From the NCBI RefSeq assembly GCF_016820535.1, contig NZ_JADHDY010000001.1, positions 348,558 through 412,557 on the forward strand: a stretch of DNA of 64,000 bases. Direction: 5' to 3'. The notes below the pieces were generated by a model that saw only the letters and a list, made by a program, of their open reading frames with translations, was not told where the DNA came from and did no database searches. The position numbers and the translations under genes are program-made. The number at the start of each line of letters is the position of its first letter. Position 1 is the first letter of the stretch. Origin of the DNA: Sporosarcina beigongshangi (lineage in GTDB: Bacteria; Actinomycetota; Actinomycetes; Actinomycetales; Micrococcaceae). Below, piece by piece: positions 55,352-64,000 of the stretch.

Positions 55352-57085
55352 TCAGAGGCCGAGCTCGGCCAGGGCAGGCAATCCAGCCCGGACCAGCTCG
55401 CGGGCCTCGGCGGCGGATGCGGCGGCAACGGCCCGGTCCGCCAGGGCCCTGGCCTGTGGCAGCGTGACGGTGCGCAGCACGGCGGCCACGGCCGGCAGCG
55501 CGCGCTGCGTCATGGACAGCGTGCTGACACCCAAGCCGGCAAGCACGACGGCGAGGGCCGGGTCCGCGGCAGCCTCGCCGCAGACCCCGACCGGCTTGGG
55601 CGAGGTGGTCTCCAGCGATGCGGAGTGCTTCACCTGGGACACGGCGCCCTCAACGGTGGCCTGGACCAGGGCAAGCACGGCCGGCTGCCAGGGATCGTTC
55701 AGGGCGGCCAGCGGCCCGAGCTGCCGGTCTGCCGCCATGGCGTATTGGGTGAGGTCGTTGGTGCCGAGGCTGGCAAATTCCACGTGGTCCAGGATGTGCC
55801 GTGCCGTCAGCGCGGCCGACGGCACCTCCACCATGACGCCGGGAACGCGCAGTCCCGCGGCCGTGCAAAGTGCGGCAAAGTCTGCTGCCTCGGCAGCCGT
55901 GGACACCATGGGGGCCATGACCCACACCTCGGCCGACGATGACGCGGCGGCGTCGGCGATGGCGGCCAGCTGCCGGGCCAGCACCCCAGGGGTGGTCAGG
56001 TCGGTGCGGTAGCCGCGCACACCCAGGGCGGGGTTGGGCTCGGTGGCGTCCGTGAGGAATGGCAGTGGCTTGTCCGCCCCGGCATCCAGGGTCCGGACAA
56101 CAACCTTCTTGCCGGGGAAGGCATCAAAGACGCCCTTGTATGCGGCCACCTGGTCGGCGTGGCCGGGCTCCGTGCTGTTGCCGAGGAAGCAGAATTCGGT
56201 GCGCAGCAGCCCCACGCCCTGGGCGTTGGCGGCGGCGGCCTCCTGGGCGTCCTTCGCACCGCCAACGTTGGCCAGCAGCGGGATCAGGGTGCCGTCGGCC
56301 AGTCGACCGGAACCGTCAAAGACGGACAGCAGTGATGCCTTTTCCTGCCATTCGGCCACGGCCGCATGTTCCGCGGCTCCCGGGTCGGTGCTGACCACGC
56401 CGGTGGCACCGTCAACGAACACCTGCGTGCCGTCGGCAATGCCGGTGACACCGGCCGCCGCGACCACGGCCGGCAGGCCCAGGTTGCGGGCGATGATGGC
56501 GGTGTGTGACTGGGGCCCGCCTCCCGCCGTGACGAGCGCGATGACCTTCGAAGGGTCCAGCGTGGCCGTGTCGGCGGGGGCGAGGTCCTCGGCCACCAGG
56601 ATGAACGGTTCGGCGAAGTCGGGAATTTCCGGGGCAGGAACCCCGCGGAGCACGGCCACGATCCGGGACCGGACGTCCAGTACATCGTGGGACCGCTCGG
56701 CCATGTAGCCGCCGAGGCCCTTCAGCGTGTCCGCGACGGCCTCGCCGGCCTCCCAGATGGCCCGCTCGGCGGACGTTCCGGTGTTGACGAGCTTGATGGC
56801 CGCCTTGATCAGCATGGGGTCGGTGGCCATCAAGGCCGTCGCCTCAAGGACCTCCTTCCCGGCACCCTCGGCACGGGAGGCCCGTTCCTGCAGGAGCTCC
56901 TTTACTGTTGCCCCGGCGGACTTGAGGGCGGCAGCGGCAGTCTCGGGCGCCGTCGACCCTTCCAGCCTTTCACCAACGGGAGGTTCGGCCAGGGCGGGCG
57001 GCATGTGCCGGACGGGTCCAATGACGCGGCCTCGGAAAACGCCGACTCCAACAAAGCTATGCACGGGTGCTCCTTCGAAATTCAT
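55352..57085 (-). CDS. ptsI: PTS enzyme I (phosphoenolpyruvate-protein phosphotransferase)
   Basis: 577 residues. The phosphohistidine domain has H194 in GGGPQSHTAIIARNLGLP; the PEP-binding barrel has LLRTEFCFLGNSTEP, VVRTLDAGADKPLPFL and the C-terminal VGVCGEAAADP with the active-site cysteine. It starts PEP-driven phosphotransfer. The ATG lies 9 nt after the fruA stop, so general PTS proteins are co-expressed with the fructose permease. Confidence 0.96.
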   Translation of the reverse strand: MNFEGAPVHSFVGVGVFRGRVIGPVRHMPPALAEPPVGERLEGSTAPETAAAALKSAGATVKELLQERASRAEGAGKEVLEATALMATDPMLIKAAIKLVNTGTSAERAIWEAGEAVADTLKGLGGYMAERSHDVLDVRSRIVAVLRGVPAPEIPDFAEPFILVAEDLAPADTATLDPSKVIALVTAGGGPQSHTAIIARNLGLPAVVAAAGVTGIADGTQVFVDGATGVVSTDPGAAEHAAVAEWQEKASLLSVFDGSGRLADGTLIPLLANVGGAKDAQEAAAANAQGVGLLRTEFCFLGNSTEPGHADQVAAYKGVFDAFPGKKVVVRTLDAGADKPLPFLTDATEPNPALGVRGYRTDLTTPGVLARQLAAIADAAASSSAEVWVMAPMVSTAAEAADFAALCTAAGLRVPGVMVEVPSAALTARHILDHVEFASLGTNDLTQYAMAADRQLGPLAALNDPWQPAVLALVQATVEGAVSQVKHSASLETTSPKPVGVCGEAAADPALAVVLAGLGVSTLSMTQRALPAVAAVLRTVTLPQARALADRAVAAASAAEARELVRAGLPALAELGL

Positions 57086-57094
57086 GGCCTGGAC

Positions 57095-59236
57095 CTAGGC
57101 GGCCTGGCGTACTGGCGCCGCTGGTGCAAGGGTATCAACGGGCTTGCGCACGGCCCAGCGTTTCAGCGCGACAACGGCGAACGCGGCGACAACGGTGCCC
57201 ACAGCGATGGAGATCGCGAACATGGCAAGGTTGCCGATCGCGAAGAACACGAAGAAACCACCGTGGGGAGCCTGCGAGGTCACGTGGAAGGCCATGGTCA
57301 TGGCGCCTGTCACGGCGCCGCCCAGCATGGATGCGGGGATGACGCGCAGGGGGTCGGCCGCCGCGAACGGGATGGCTCCTTCGGAGATGAACGAGGCCCC
57401 CAGCAGCCAGGCGGCCTTGCCGTTTTCACGCTCCGCGAGGGAGAAACGCTTCTTGTCGAGCACGGTGGCCAGCGCCATGGCGAGCGGCGGGACCATTCCG
57501 GCAGCCATCACGGTGGCCATGATCTCCCACGGCGCCTGGTTGGCAATGCTGCCCGCGCCGAGCCCGGCCACGGCAAAAGCGTACGCAACCTTGTTGACCG
57601 GACCGCCCAGGTCGAAGCACATCATGAGGCCCAGGATGATGCCAAGCACGACGGCGGATGCCCCCGACATTCCCGTCAACCAGTGGTTCAGGCCTTCAGA
57701 GAGCGCGGCGATCGGGGCACCGAGGAACAGCAGCATGGCGCCTGAGGCGATGATGGAGCCCAACAGCGGGATGATGACCACGGGCATGAGGCCGCGCAGC
57801 CAGCGGGGAACCTTCCAGCTGCCGATCCAGTACGCGGCGAGGCCGGCCAGGATGCCGCCCACCAGGCCGCCGAGGAAGCCGGCGCCCATGAAGACGGCGA
57901 CGGATCCGGCGGTGAAGCCTGGCGCGATGCCGGGGCGGTCGGCGATGCCGAAGGCGATGTAGCCCGCCAGCGCCGGGACCAGGAAGGCCATGGACAGGGA
58001 GCCGATCTTGAACGCCACGGCACCGAGGTAGGCTCCGAGCGGGCCCAACGCCTGCGCCGGGAAGTCCGTGGGCAGGTTGGCCAGGCTGTTGCCCGTCAAG
58101 ATCTTGTCCGCGAAGTCCGGGATCTGGAAGCCGCCCAGCAGGAAGCCAAGGGCGATCAACAGACCGCCGCCGGCCACGAACGGGATCATGTAGCTGACAC
58201 CGGTCAGCAGCACCTTCTTAACCTTGGAGCCCAGGCTTTCGCTGGACGATTCAGCCTTCGCCTCCGCCGCTTCCTCCGCGCCAAAGTGCGGCACGCGGTG
58301 TGCATTCGGGTTCTCCGAAGCGGCGACGGCTTCTTGGACCATCTTGGCGGGCTCGTCGATCCCGCGCTTGACGGGGGAGCTGACCAGCGGCTTGCCGGCA
58401 AAGCGCTCCTTGCCGCGCACATCCACGTCGACGGCGAAAATCACGGCATCCGCGTCGGCGATCACGGCAGGGTCCAGCGGCGTCACGGCGCCGGAGCCCT
58501 GCGTCTCAACCTGCAGGTCCACGCCGGCCTCCTCGGCAGCGGCCACCAGTGAATCGGCGGCCATGTACGTGTGCGCGATCCCCGTGGGGCACGCCGTCAC
58601 GGCAACAATCCGCTTGCGGCGGGCAGACGGCTGTGGTGTTGGGCCGGCTTCACCGGCAATGGGCCCCCCGCCCGCTTCGCGGGCGCCCGATGCCGCTCCC
58701 GGGGCCCCATTGCCGGTTTCGCCCGGCCCGTTGGCCGCAGTCATCTGCGCTGCCGGCGCGGGTATTGTCGTGGGCGGCTTAGGTGTATCCGCGAGGGCTG
58801 CCGCAACCAGGTCCACGATTTCACTTGGCGTTGCCGCCGCGCGCAGGGCCGCCGTGAAGTCCTTCTTGATGAGGGAGCGGGCCAGCTTCGAGAGCAGCTT
58901 CAGGTGTTCGTTGTCGGCGCCGGCGGGGGCGGCGATGAAGAAGATGATGTCGGCCGGGCCGTCCTTGGCGCCGAAGTCGACGGCCGGGTTCAGGCGCGCC
59001 ATGGCCAGGGTCGGTTCCAGCACGGCCTCGGATCGGCAGTGAGGGATGGCGATGCCGCCGGGGACGCCGGTGGCGGTCTTCTGTTCGCGGGCCAGGGCGT
59101 CGGCAAACAGGCCTTCAACTTCGGCGGCGCGGCCGGTCTTGGCAATGAGTTCGGCGAGGTTGCGGATGACCGAGGTGGTGTCGGCGCCGAGATCGGCGTC
59201 AAGGAGGACCAGATCGTCATTGATGAGGGTTGTCAT
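57095..59236 (-). CDS. fruA: Fructose-specific PTS enzyme IIABC
   Basis: 713 residues in the order IIA-IIB-IIC: IIA (1-150) with H66 in AIPHCRSE, a Pro/Ala/Gly linker (about 155-205), IIB (about 208-310) with C216 in VAVTACPTGIAHTY, then the IIC membrane domain (from about 340) with some nine helices, including GGPVNKVAYAFA. It imports fructose as fructose-1-phosphate. fruK ends 1 nt before its ATG. Confidence 0.96.
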   Translation of the reverse strand: MTTLINDDLVLLDADLGADTTSVIRNLAELIAKTGRAAEVEGLFADALAREQKTATGVPGGIAIPHCRSEAVLEPTLAMARLNPAVDFGAKDGPADIIFFIAAPAGADNEHLKLLSKLARSLIKKDFTAALRAAATPSEIVDLVAAALADTPKPPTTIPAPAAQMTAANGPGETGNGAPGAASGAREAGGGPIAGEAGPTPQPSARRKRIVAVTACPTGIAHTYMAADSLVAAAEEAGVDLQVETQGSGAVTPLDPAVIADADAVIFAVDVDVRGKERFAGKPLVSSPVKRGIDEPAKMVQEAVAASENPNAHRVPHFGAEEAAEAKAESSSESLGSKVKKVLLTGVSYMIPFVAGGGLLIALGFLLGGFQIPDFADKILTGNSLANLPTDFPAQALGPLGAYLGAVAFKIGSLSMAFLVPALAGYIAFGIADRPGIAPGFTAGSVAVFMGAGFLGGLVGGILAGLAAYWIGSWKVPRWLRGLMPVVIIPLLGSIIASGAMLLFLGAPIAALSEGLNHWLTGMSGASAVVLGIILGLMMCFDLGGPVNKVAYAFAVAGLGAGSIANQAPWEIMATVMAAGMVPPLAMALATVLDKKRFSLAERENGKAAWLLGASFISEGAIPFAAADPLRVIPASMLGGAVTGAMTMAFHVTSQAPHGGFFVFFAIGNLAMFAISIAVGTVVAAFAVVALKRWAVRKPVDTLAPAAPVRQAA

Positions 59237-59237
59237 G

Positions 59238-60200
59238 TCAGTTCTCTTCGGCTGGGGCCAGGGCCATCACGGTGACGGCGGCTGGGTTTGTTTGTGCAAG
59301 GGAGGGAACCATGGTTCCGGGGAGGGAAGCGGCGGCCGCACCATGGGCCGTTGCTTGCTGCAGGCAGGCTTCGGGGGAGTCCCCGCGCAGGGTTGCCAGC
59401 AGATAACCGGACAGTGCGGAGTCGCCCGCGCCGACGGTGCTTTTTGCCTTGATGGCGGGGCCGCGTCCGTGCCAGCTGCCGCCGGCCGTGACCAGGACGG
59501 CGCCCTTGGAACCGAGTGTGGCCAGGACCGCGCCCACCCCGTTCCGGACCAGGGCGTCGGCCGCCGCGGCTGCTGCGGCCGGATCCGCCTCGAGTGTGGG
59601 ACCGGTGGAAATGCCCGTCAGCTCGGCCAGTTCTTCGCCGTTGGGCTTGAGCAGGTCCGGTGCCGCGCGCAGGCATTCGCGCAGCGGCGCGCCGGATGAG
59701 TCGACGGCGATCCGGGGTGCCCCGGCGCCGTGCGCGGCACGGACGGCCTCGATGGCGGTGGCGTAGAAATCTTCCGGCACCCCCGGAGGAAGCGAGCCGG
59801 CCAACACGAGCCAGGAGGCGCCGTCGGACTTCTTGACCGTCAGTGCAAGGAGCTCCGCCAGCTGGGACGGTGTGAGCGCGGGGCCGGGCTCGTTGACCTT
59901 GGTGGTGGTGCCGTCCGGCTCGGTGATGGCAACGTTGCTGCGCAGCGGCGCGCCGATGGGCATGGCCAGGTGCGGGATGTCTTCGAGGTCCAGTGCCAGC
60001 ACGACGGCGTCACTTGCGTCCCCGGGGAGCAGCGCCAGGGCGTCAATCCCCGATGCGGAGAGGGCGCGGACAATGTTCACACCCTTGCCGCCGGGATGCT
60101 GCGAGGCATGCGTTGCACGCTGGACCTCGCCGCGTTCCAGGGGTGCGGCCAGCTCGATGGTGCGGTCCAGGCTTGGGTTGGGGGTCAGGGTGAGGATCAT
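59238..60200 (-). CDS. fruK: 1-phosphofructokinase
   Basis: 320 residues, PfkB family: LTPNPSLDRTIEL at the start, the HPGGKGVNIVRAL substrate loop, and STVGAGDSALSGYLLA as catalytic anion hole. It converts the fructose-1-phosphate made by FruA into fructose-1,6-bisphosphate. Its start overlaps the fruR stop by 4 nt. 1-phosphofructokinase rather than tagatose or ribose kinase is assigned from operon context. Confidence 0.94.
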   Translation of the reverse strand: MILTLTPNPSLDRTIELAAPLERGEVQRATHASQHPGGKGVNIVRALSASGIDALALLPGDASDAVVLALDLEDIPHLAMPIGAPLRSNVAITEPDGTTTKVNEPGPALTPSQLAELLALTVKKSDGASWLVLAGSLPPGVPEDFYATAIEAVRAAHGAGAPRIAVDSSGAPLRECLRAAPDLLKPNGEELAELTGISTGPTLEADPAAAAAAADALVRNGVGAVLATLGSKGAVLVTAGGSWHGRGPAIKAKSTVGAGDSALSGYLLATLRGDSPEACLQQATAHGAAAASLPGTMVPSLAQTNPAAVTVMALAPAEEN

Positions 60201-60985
60201 GCGACCACGACCTCTACGCCTGCGGCTGCCAGGGCGGCGGCCAGTTCGGGGTCGGGTGCGGCGGTGGTGACCACGGTGTCGATCTCCTCGAGAGTTGCAA
60301 AGCGGACTAGGGTTTCGGCGCCAAACTTGGATGCGTCGGCCAGGACCACAACCTGCCGGGCTGCCCGGACCATGGCGGTCTTGGTGGCGGCTTCGACGGG
60401 GTCGGGGGTGCTCAGGCCGAAGTCGGCGTGGATGCCGTTGGTGCCGATGAACGCAATGTCGGGGCGGAGGGCGCCGAGCTGTTCCGTGGCGCGGGCCCCG
60501 ACGACGGCGCTGGTCAGCCCGCGCACCCGGCCGCCCACGATGTCCAGCAGAAGGTGCTTGTTGGTGCTCAAGGACGCTGCCGTGGGGAGCGAATTGGTGA
60601 TGACGAGGAGTTCGTCGCCGTCATTGGCGGGGGCCCAGTCGGCCAGGCGTCCGGCGAGGGCCGCCGTGGTGGTGCCCGAGTCCAACAGGATCGAGGCCGT
60701 CGGTGCATGGGGGATGAGTGCCAGTGCGGCTTCTGCGATGCGATGCTTCTCGTCCAGGCGCTGTGTCTGCCGTTCGCTCAGGCTCAGCTCTGAGCGGGTG
60801 AGCCGGTCCACGCCCACCGCGCCGCCGTGGACGCGGCGCAGCTGGCCGGCCTCCTCGAGCGTGGCGAGGTCGCGGCGCACGGTTTCCTGGGTGATGGAAA
60901 ACAGTTCGGCCAGTTCGTTCACTCCGACACGGCCCTGGGCGCTGACGAGTTCGGCGATGCGTTGTTGCCGTTCCTCCGCAAACAT
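60197..60985 (-). CDS. fruR: DeoR-family regulator of the fructose operon
   Basis: 262 residues from the ATG at 60985, with AAGGA 6 nt upstream; the frame is open 21 codons further. N-terminal HTH (RQQRIAELVSAQGRVGVNELAELF, ITQETVRRDLATLEEAGQLRRVHGG), with the DeoR sugar-phosphate sensor domain behind it (ILLDSGTTTAALA, FIGTNGIHADFGLSTPD). The likely inducer is fructose-1-phosphate. First gene of its own operon, below a pair of 12-bp inverted repeats. Confidence 0.92.
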   Translation of the reverse strand: MFAEERQQRIAELVSAQGRVGVNELAELFSITQETVRRDLATLEEAGQLRRVHGGAVGVDRLTRSELSLSERQTQRLDEKHRIAEAALALIPHAPTASILLDSGTTTAALAGRLADWAPANDGDELLVITNSLPTAASLSTNKHLLLDIVGGRVRGLTSAVVGARATEQLGALRPDIAFIGTNGIHADFGLSTPDPVEAATKTAMVRAARQVVVLADASKFGAETLVRFATLEEIDTVVTTAAPDPELAAALAAAGVEVVVA

Positions 60986-61086
60986 GGTTTTCCTTCCGGT
61001 GGCCGCACCCGCCTGGTTGGCGGATGCCCTCCCTGCGATGCGGGCCACTTTCTGGTGACGGGCATCACAGGATGTTGTTTCAGATG

Positions 61087-61140
61087 ACTCTATCTGTGTT
61101 TATCTTTGAATGTCAAGATCAAACCCACATAAACACAGAT
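61087..61140 (-). promoter_or_regulatory. fru operon promoter and paired FruR operator
   Basis: On the minus strand TTGACA (complement 61111-61116) and TAGAGT (complement 61087-61092) are spaced 18 nt. ATCTGTGTTTAT (61092-61103) lies between them and its exact inverse (61129-61140) lies upstream of the -35. The pair, 37 bp between centres, is an excellent candidate for DeoR-type repression by FruR. Confidence 0.82.
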
Positions 61141-61189
61141 TGGTGGGCGGGTCGGACCCGGAACCGCCCGGGGTGGGTAATGTGGGCCC

Positions 61190-61831
61190 ATGGAAACTGT
61201 TGCGTGGTCGCACCCGGAGAATGAACGGGCGGGAAGGCCGCTGCTGCTCATGTTGCACGGCTACGGCTCGGATGAAAGCCGCATGAGTGCGTTGTTCAAG
61301 GGCATGCCGGGAGGATTCGTGTGCGTGGCGCCCCGGGCACCCATGGAGATCTCCGGGGACTGGGGCTGGTTCCTGCTGGACTACTTCCTCGCCAACGACT
61401 TCGCCGACGTGGTCGCCGCCGCCACGAAGGTGTTTTCCTGGCTGGACACCACCATGGCAAAGCACCAGTTCAGCTCCATCTCCGTTCTTGGCTTCTCACA
61501 GGGCATGGCCATGGCCACCACGCTGATCCGCCTTCGCCCCGAGCTGTTCACCGCCGGTGTGGGGCTGTCCGGTTTCGCACTGCAAAACGATCTCCTCGGG
61601 GCCATGGAACCACTGGAACGCAAGATCCCGTTCTATTGGGCCCGCGACACCGCCGACCTCGTCATCCATCCCGACGCCATCGAGTTCACCGCAGAATGGC
61701 TGGCAGCCAACACCGAGCTGCAGGAGGCCCGCTACGAGGGCATGGGGCACAACTTCTGCCCGGCCGAGTTGTCCGATGTGGCATCGTTCCTGACGGCCAA
61801 CGTGCCCGGCTCCTTCGTGGCGCGGGGATAA
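61190..61831 (+). CDS. Phospholipase/carboxylesterase-family serine hydrolase
   Basis: 213 residues, alpha/beta hydrolase. LMLHGYGSDES oxyanion region, nucleophile S103 in VLGFSQGMAMA, acid in WARDTADLVI (D153 or D156) and H187 in YEGMGHNF. No signal peptide, so cytoplasmic. TAATGT (61178-61183) lies 6 nt before the ATG, suggesting a leaderless message divergent from fruR. The natural ester is unknown. Confidence 0.88.
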   Translation: METVAWSHPENERAGRPLLLMLHGYGSDESRMSALFKGMPGGFVCVAPRAPMEISGDWGWFLLDYFLANDFADVVAAATKVFSWLDTTMAKHQFSSISVLGFSQGMAMATTLIRLRPELFTAGVGLSGFALQNDLLGAMEPLERKIPFYWARDTADLVIHPDAIEFTAEWLAANTELQEARYEGMGHNFCPAELSDVASFLTANVPGSFVARG

Positions 61832-61841
61832 GGAAGGGGGA

Positions 61842-61988
61842 ATGGGAGGCCGGGCGGGCGGATTCGAATACACCACTGCACACAACGGGGAGGTGTCCAT
61901 CACCCATCACGGGCACCCGGCCGTGACCCTGCGCGGCAACGAGCGCACCGCCAGGAACCACCCGCGCAATGCGCGGCCGCGGAAATGA
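61842..61988 (+). CDS. Small basic hypothetical protein, possibly internally shortened
   Basis: 48 residues from the ATG at 61842, with AAGGAAGGGGG just upstream and 10 nt from the esterase stop. N-terminus GGFEYTTAHNGEVSITHHGHP, less than the usual domain, then VTLRGNERTARNHPRN. I recall actinobacterial proteins of about 70-80 residues with this same start and this same basic end separated by a helical middle; that middle seems absent here. Confidence that it is coding is moderate; function unknown. Confidence 0.5.
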   Translation: MGGRAGGFEYTTAHNGEVSITHHGHPAVTLRGNERTARNHPRNARPRK

Positions 61989-62070
61989 CATCCGCCAACT
62001 TGCATGCCGGAGCTGAGGCCCCAATCAACGTCCCGCCCGTCCCCAAAAGCAGCCCCATGGCGCCGCCGAG

Positions 62071-62086
62071 TCAACCAAAAGGTTGA
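62071..62086 (+). promoter_or_regulatory. Palindrome upstream of the DUF2871 gene
   Basis: TCAACC-AAAA-GGTTGA is a perfect 6-bp inverted repeat with a 4-nt spacer, 60 nt before the ATG at 62146. Operator-like in size; no adjacent regulator gene identifies its protein. Confidence 0.45.
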
Positions 62087-62145
62087 TGGCCGCCGTCGTG
62101 CGCGTCCTTAGGCTGGAAACAAAGCCCACCAACAAAGGACAATTC

Positions 62146-62595
62146 ATGAAGAAGCTCTTTTACTCGTCGTTCGCATACATGGTCATCGGCGTGCTTTCCG
62201 GCCTGTTTTACCGCGAATACACCAAGGGGAAGGACTTCACGGGCTTCACGCAGCTCTCGGTGGTCCACACGCACCTGCTCACGCTCGGCTTCATTGTGCT
62301 GCTGATTGTGCTGATCCTCGAGAAGCTGTTCACGCTGTCGAAGTCGCGCCTGTTCAACTGGTTCTTCTGGACCTACAACGCCGGCCTCATCCTCACCGCC
62401 GCCATGATGGTGGTCCACGGCATGCTGCAGGTCCAGGGCGCCACCGATGTCTCCGCCGCCATCCCCGGAATCGCGGGCATGGGTCACATCCTGCTCTCTG
62501 CCGCCATGGTGCTGCTGTTCCTGGTCCTGCGCACCCGCCTCTTTGGTGCCGCCGTGAAGAACGACGCCGAAACCTCCTCAGCGCTCGCAGGCTGA
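62146..62595 (+). CDS. DUF2871 family membrane protein
   Basis: 149 residues from the ATG at 62146 with AAAGGA upstream. Four membrane helices, with conserved histidines (SVVHTHLLTLGF, MVVHGMLQVQG, GMGHILLS) reminiscent of haem-copper-type small membrane proteins. The function of DUF2871 is unknown; histidine placement hints at metal or haem binding but this is speculation. Confidence 0.85.
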   Translation: MKKLFYSSFAYMVIGVLSGLFYREYTKGKDFTGFTQLSVVHTHLLTLGFIVLLIVLILEKLFTLSKSRLFNWFFWTYNAGLILTAAMMVVHGMLQVQGATDVSAAIPGIAGMGHILLSAAMVLLFLVLRTRLFGAAVKNDAETSSALAG

Positions 62596-62682
62596 GTCCC
62601 GCACGGGGCTGGGTTGGGCTGCTTGCCGTACGCTGTCCGTACTGATGCCGCGGCAGAAGCCCGCGGCGTGAAGGGGGAGAAT

Positions 62683-63024
62683 GTGAGCGACGCGGCTGTT
62701 GACGTGTGGATACTGTCCTTGGGGTGGCGCGACTGGATCCTTTTCGGGCAGATTGAGGAACACCTCGGCAAGGCAGGGGCGGCGGATGCTCGCGCCGATT
62801 CAATCGAGTGGGCGCTGAAATACTGCGGGGACGGCACACTCGAAGTCGGCGGCTACGGTCCCTCCGGTTTCACAAAATGGCCCGAGACCGGCAGTGTGCT
62901 GGAAGCCCGCATGCGTCGCCGGCTTGAACCCGATTCTTCGGATCCGCTGGAGTCCGCCATGAACGTGATGTTCGAACTCACCGAGGCAGGCATGGCGCTC
63001 ATTCCCGAAGATCTCCAGTACTAG
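62683..63024 (+). CDS. Hypothetical protein
   Basis: 113 residues from the GTG at 62683, with AGGGGGAG a few nt upstream; GTG at 62668 is an alternative. The sequence has a WILSLGWRDWILFGQIEEHLG start and an acidic C-terminus ending PEDLQY. No family recognised. Its last 4 nt overlap the end of the convergent DUF2785 gene. Confidence 0.7.
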   Translation: MSDAAVDVWILSLGWRDWILFGQIEEHLGKAGAADARADSIEWALKYCGDGTLEVGGYGPSGFTKWPETGSVLEARMRRRLEPDSSDPLESAMNVMFELTEAGMALIPEDLQY

Positions 63025-63788
63025 TGTCCAGCGGTCCACATCCACGGGGTAGCGGTGTGAAGGACGGCGAGAAGTCGTTTTTCCACCGCTTTAGGGTGCC
63101 GGACGGCGATGCCCTGCCCCGCGTAATCCATTCGGGCATGTGTCAAAAGGGCCGAGACGCGCAGGGTCCGGATGGTGTTGGAAGTGGCCGCTGAGAGCGG
63201 TCCCGGCCCACGGTGCAGGATCGCCTCTTCGACGGGGTCCAGCCAGCCGGTTGCGTCATGCGTGGTCAGATGCGGATTGGACAGTGCGACGGCAACGGCA
63301 AATCCCAGCCGGTCGTCTTCCTGGTCATGCCAGACTGCATCGCATGGCCGCAGCATTCGCCGGGCGGCCAGGTCCAGCACGGGCCGCGGCGATTCCGGCC
63401 ACGTCCAGCCAAATGCGGCCAATGTATCGGCGCCATGGGCCACTGCATGCAGCCAGCCGCGCTGCGGGTCATGGCCGGTGATTTCATCCTCAGACGCGTA
63501 CCACATGGCGAAATGCGGGAACCATTCCTGCCCGGCGGATCCCGCCAAAACCATTGGCCCAAGCACCAACGCCGCGAAACTCCGCACTTCGATGCGGGGG
63601 TGGTCAAGCCTTTCACGCAACGTCGATCCCAATGTGGCCGCCTGCTCGCCAGTGAGGGCACCGGCGTCCACCAGCTCACAGAGAGCGCCCAGCGAATCTC
63701 CATCCCGGACGGCCGGGTCGGGTGAAGCCAGGTCTTCGAGGAGTTTGGTGATCAGTGAGTCTTCAACTCTCGCGCACTCCTTTGACAT
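63021..63788 (-). CDS. DUF2785 family protein
   Basis: 255 residues, helical (HEAT-like). The DUF2785 signature is around RGWLHAVAHGADTLAAFG, preceded by SFAALVLGPMVL. Function unknown. It converges on and overlaps the preceding gene by 4 nt. Confidence 0.82.
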   Translation of the reverse strand: MSKECARVEDSLITKLLEDLASPDPAVRDGDSLGALCELVDAGALTGEQAATLGSTLRERLDHPRIEVRSFAALVLGPMVLAGSAGQEWFPHFAMWYASEDEITGHDPQRGWLHAVAHGADTLAAFGWTWPESPRPVLDLAARRMLRPCDAVWHDQEDDRLGFAVAVALSNPHLTTHDATGWLDPVEEAILHRGPGPLSAATSNTIRTLRVSALLTHARMDYAGQGIAVRHPKAVEKRLLAVLHTATPWMWTAGH

Positions 63789-63952
63789 GGTTTGAAACTA
63801 GCACGAGCCCGGTTGGCCCGCTTTTCTGCCATTACAGGTCATTGCCGCCGCTTGGATTTCGGCATTGGCTGGTATGGCACTGCTCGTGCGCACGGTTCGT
63901 GGCGAATCCTGCGCCACCACGGCGGTTGCGAAAATTGTCAAGCTGTGTTGAG

Positions 63953-64000
63953 TCACTTGGTTGTGGTTTGTGGTTTGGGGAGATTGATCCCGACGTGTTT
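63953..64000 (-). CDS. Possible C-terminal end of a gene running off the window
   Basis: On the minus strand 15 codons read KHVGINLPKPQTTTK before a TGA (complement 63953-63955). They could be the last residues of a protein whose body lies beyond the right edge. Too short to identify. The rest of 63789-63952 shows no gene. Confidence 0.25.
   Translation of the reverse strand, partial: KHVGINLPKPQTTTK

Overview
The window is high-GC bacterial DNA with actinobacterial hallmarks: Lsr2, ClpC, DisA/RadA, the two-PH-domain/DUF3180/DUF2520 block next to the folate genes, frequent GTG/TTG starts and many start codons placed 6-8 nt after a TANNNT-type -10 box. The gene order (zinc metalloprotease, tilS, hpt, ftsH, folEPBK, panC, then lysS, lsr2, clpC, then mutY, disA, radA) points to the Micrococcaceae, most likely Arthrobacter or a close relative. 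This is inferred from gene content and not tested by phylogeny. No insertion sequence, prophage, CRISPR array or rRNA is visible; there is one tRNA (Lys, TTT).

Layout. 1-5.5 kb (minus strand): a response regulator and histidine kinase head a cell-surface cluster of a NAGPA-type phosphodiester glycosidase, a GT2-GtrA glycosyltransferase, a DUF4956 membrane protein and a VTC-domain protein cut by the window edge. 5.7-18.2 kb (plus): housekeeping genes ending in panC. 18.5-23.1 kb: a nucleoside-salvage unit (nucleoside hydrolase, MFS transporter, ribokinase) opposite a LacI-type regulator with a double palindromic operator. 23.2-28.0 kb: lysS, a 50-aa membrane protein, lsr2 and clpC. 28.1-32.0 kb: a TMEM175-type protein, an ArgA-like acetyltransferase and the dhaKLM dihydroxyacetone phosphotransferase operon. 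32.1-36.5 kb: mutY, a secreted or anchored hypothetical protein, disA and radA.

36.6-40 kb holds a FUSC-type membrane protein and a drug-efflux MFS/MarR pair with its own operator. 40.3-44.3 kb is pstSCAB behind a PHO-box-like direct repeat; a low-affinity Pit transporter with its DUF47 partner follows at 48.3-49.9 kb, so two phosphate-uptake systems lie within 10 kb. Between them is a disturbed stretch (44.3-47.8 kb). A MetE-like gene appears to carry ACG where its ATG should be. An SDR/hydrolase/TetR module sits between that gene's 3' end and a diverged second copy of the same 3' end. The hydrolase has lost its oxyanion-hole region and its C-terminus.

50-55 kb has tRNA-Lys, a PdxK-type kinase, a small GNAT, an SDR and an MHS-type transporter. 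55-61 kb is a complete fructose PTS operon (fruR-fruK-fruA-ptsI-ptsH, minus strand) with a 12-bp operator pair around a recognisable promoter; its EI and HPr probably also energise DhaM. The last 3 kb carry an esterase and small or hypothetical genes. Several convergent gene ends carry large palindromes of differing sequence but similar architecture (long inverted arms plus an extra direct copy of one arm).
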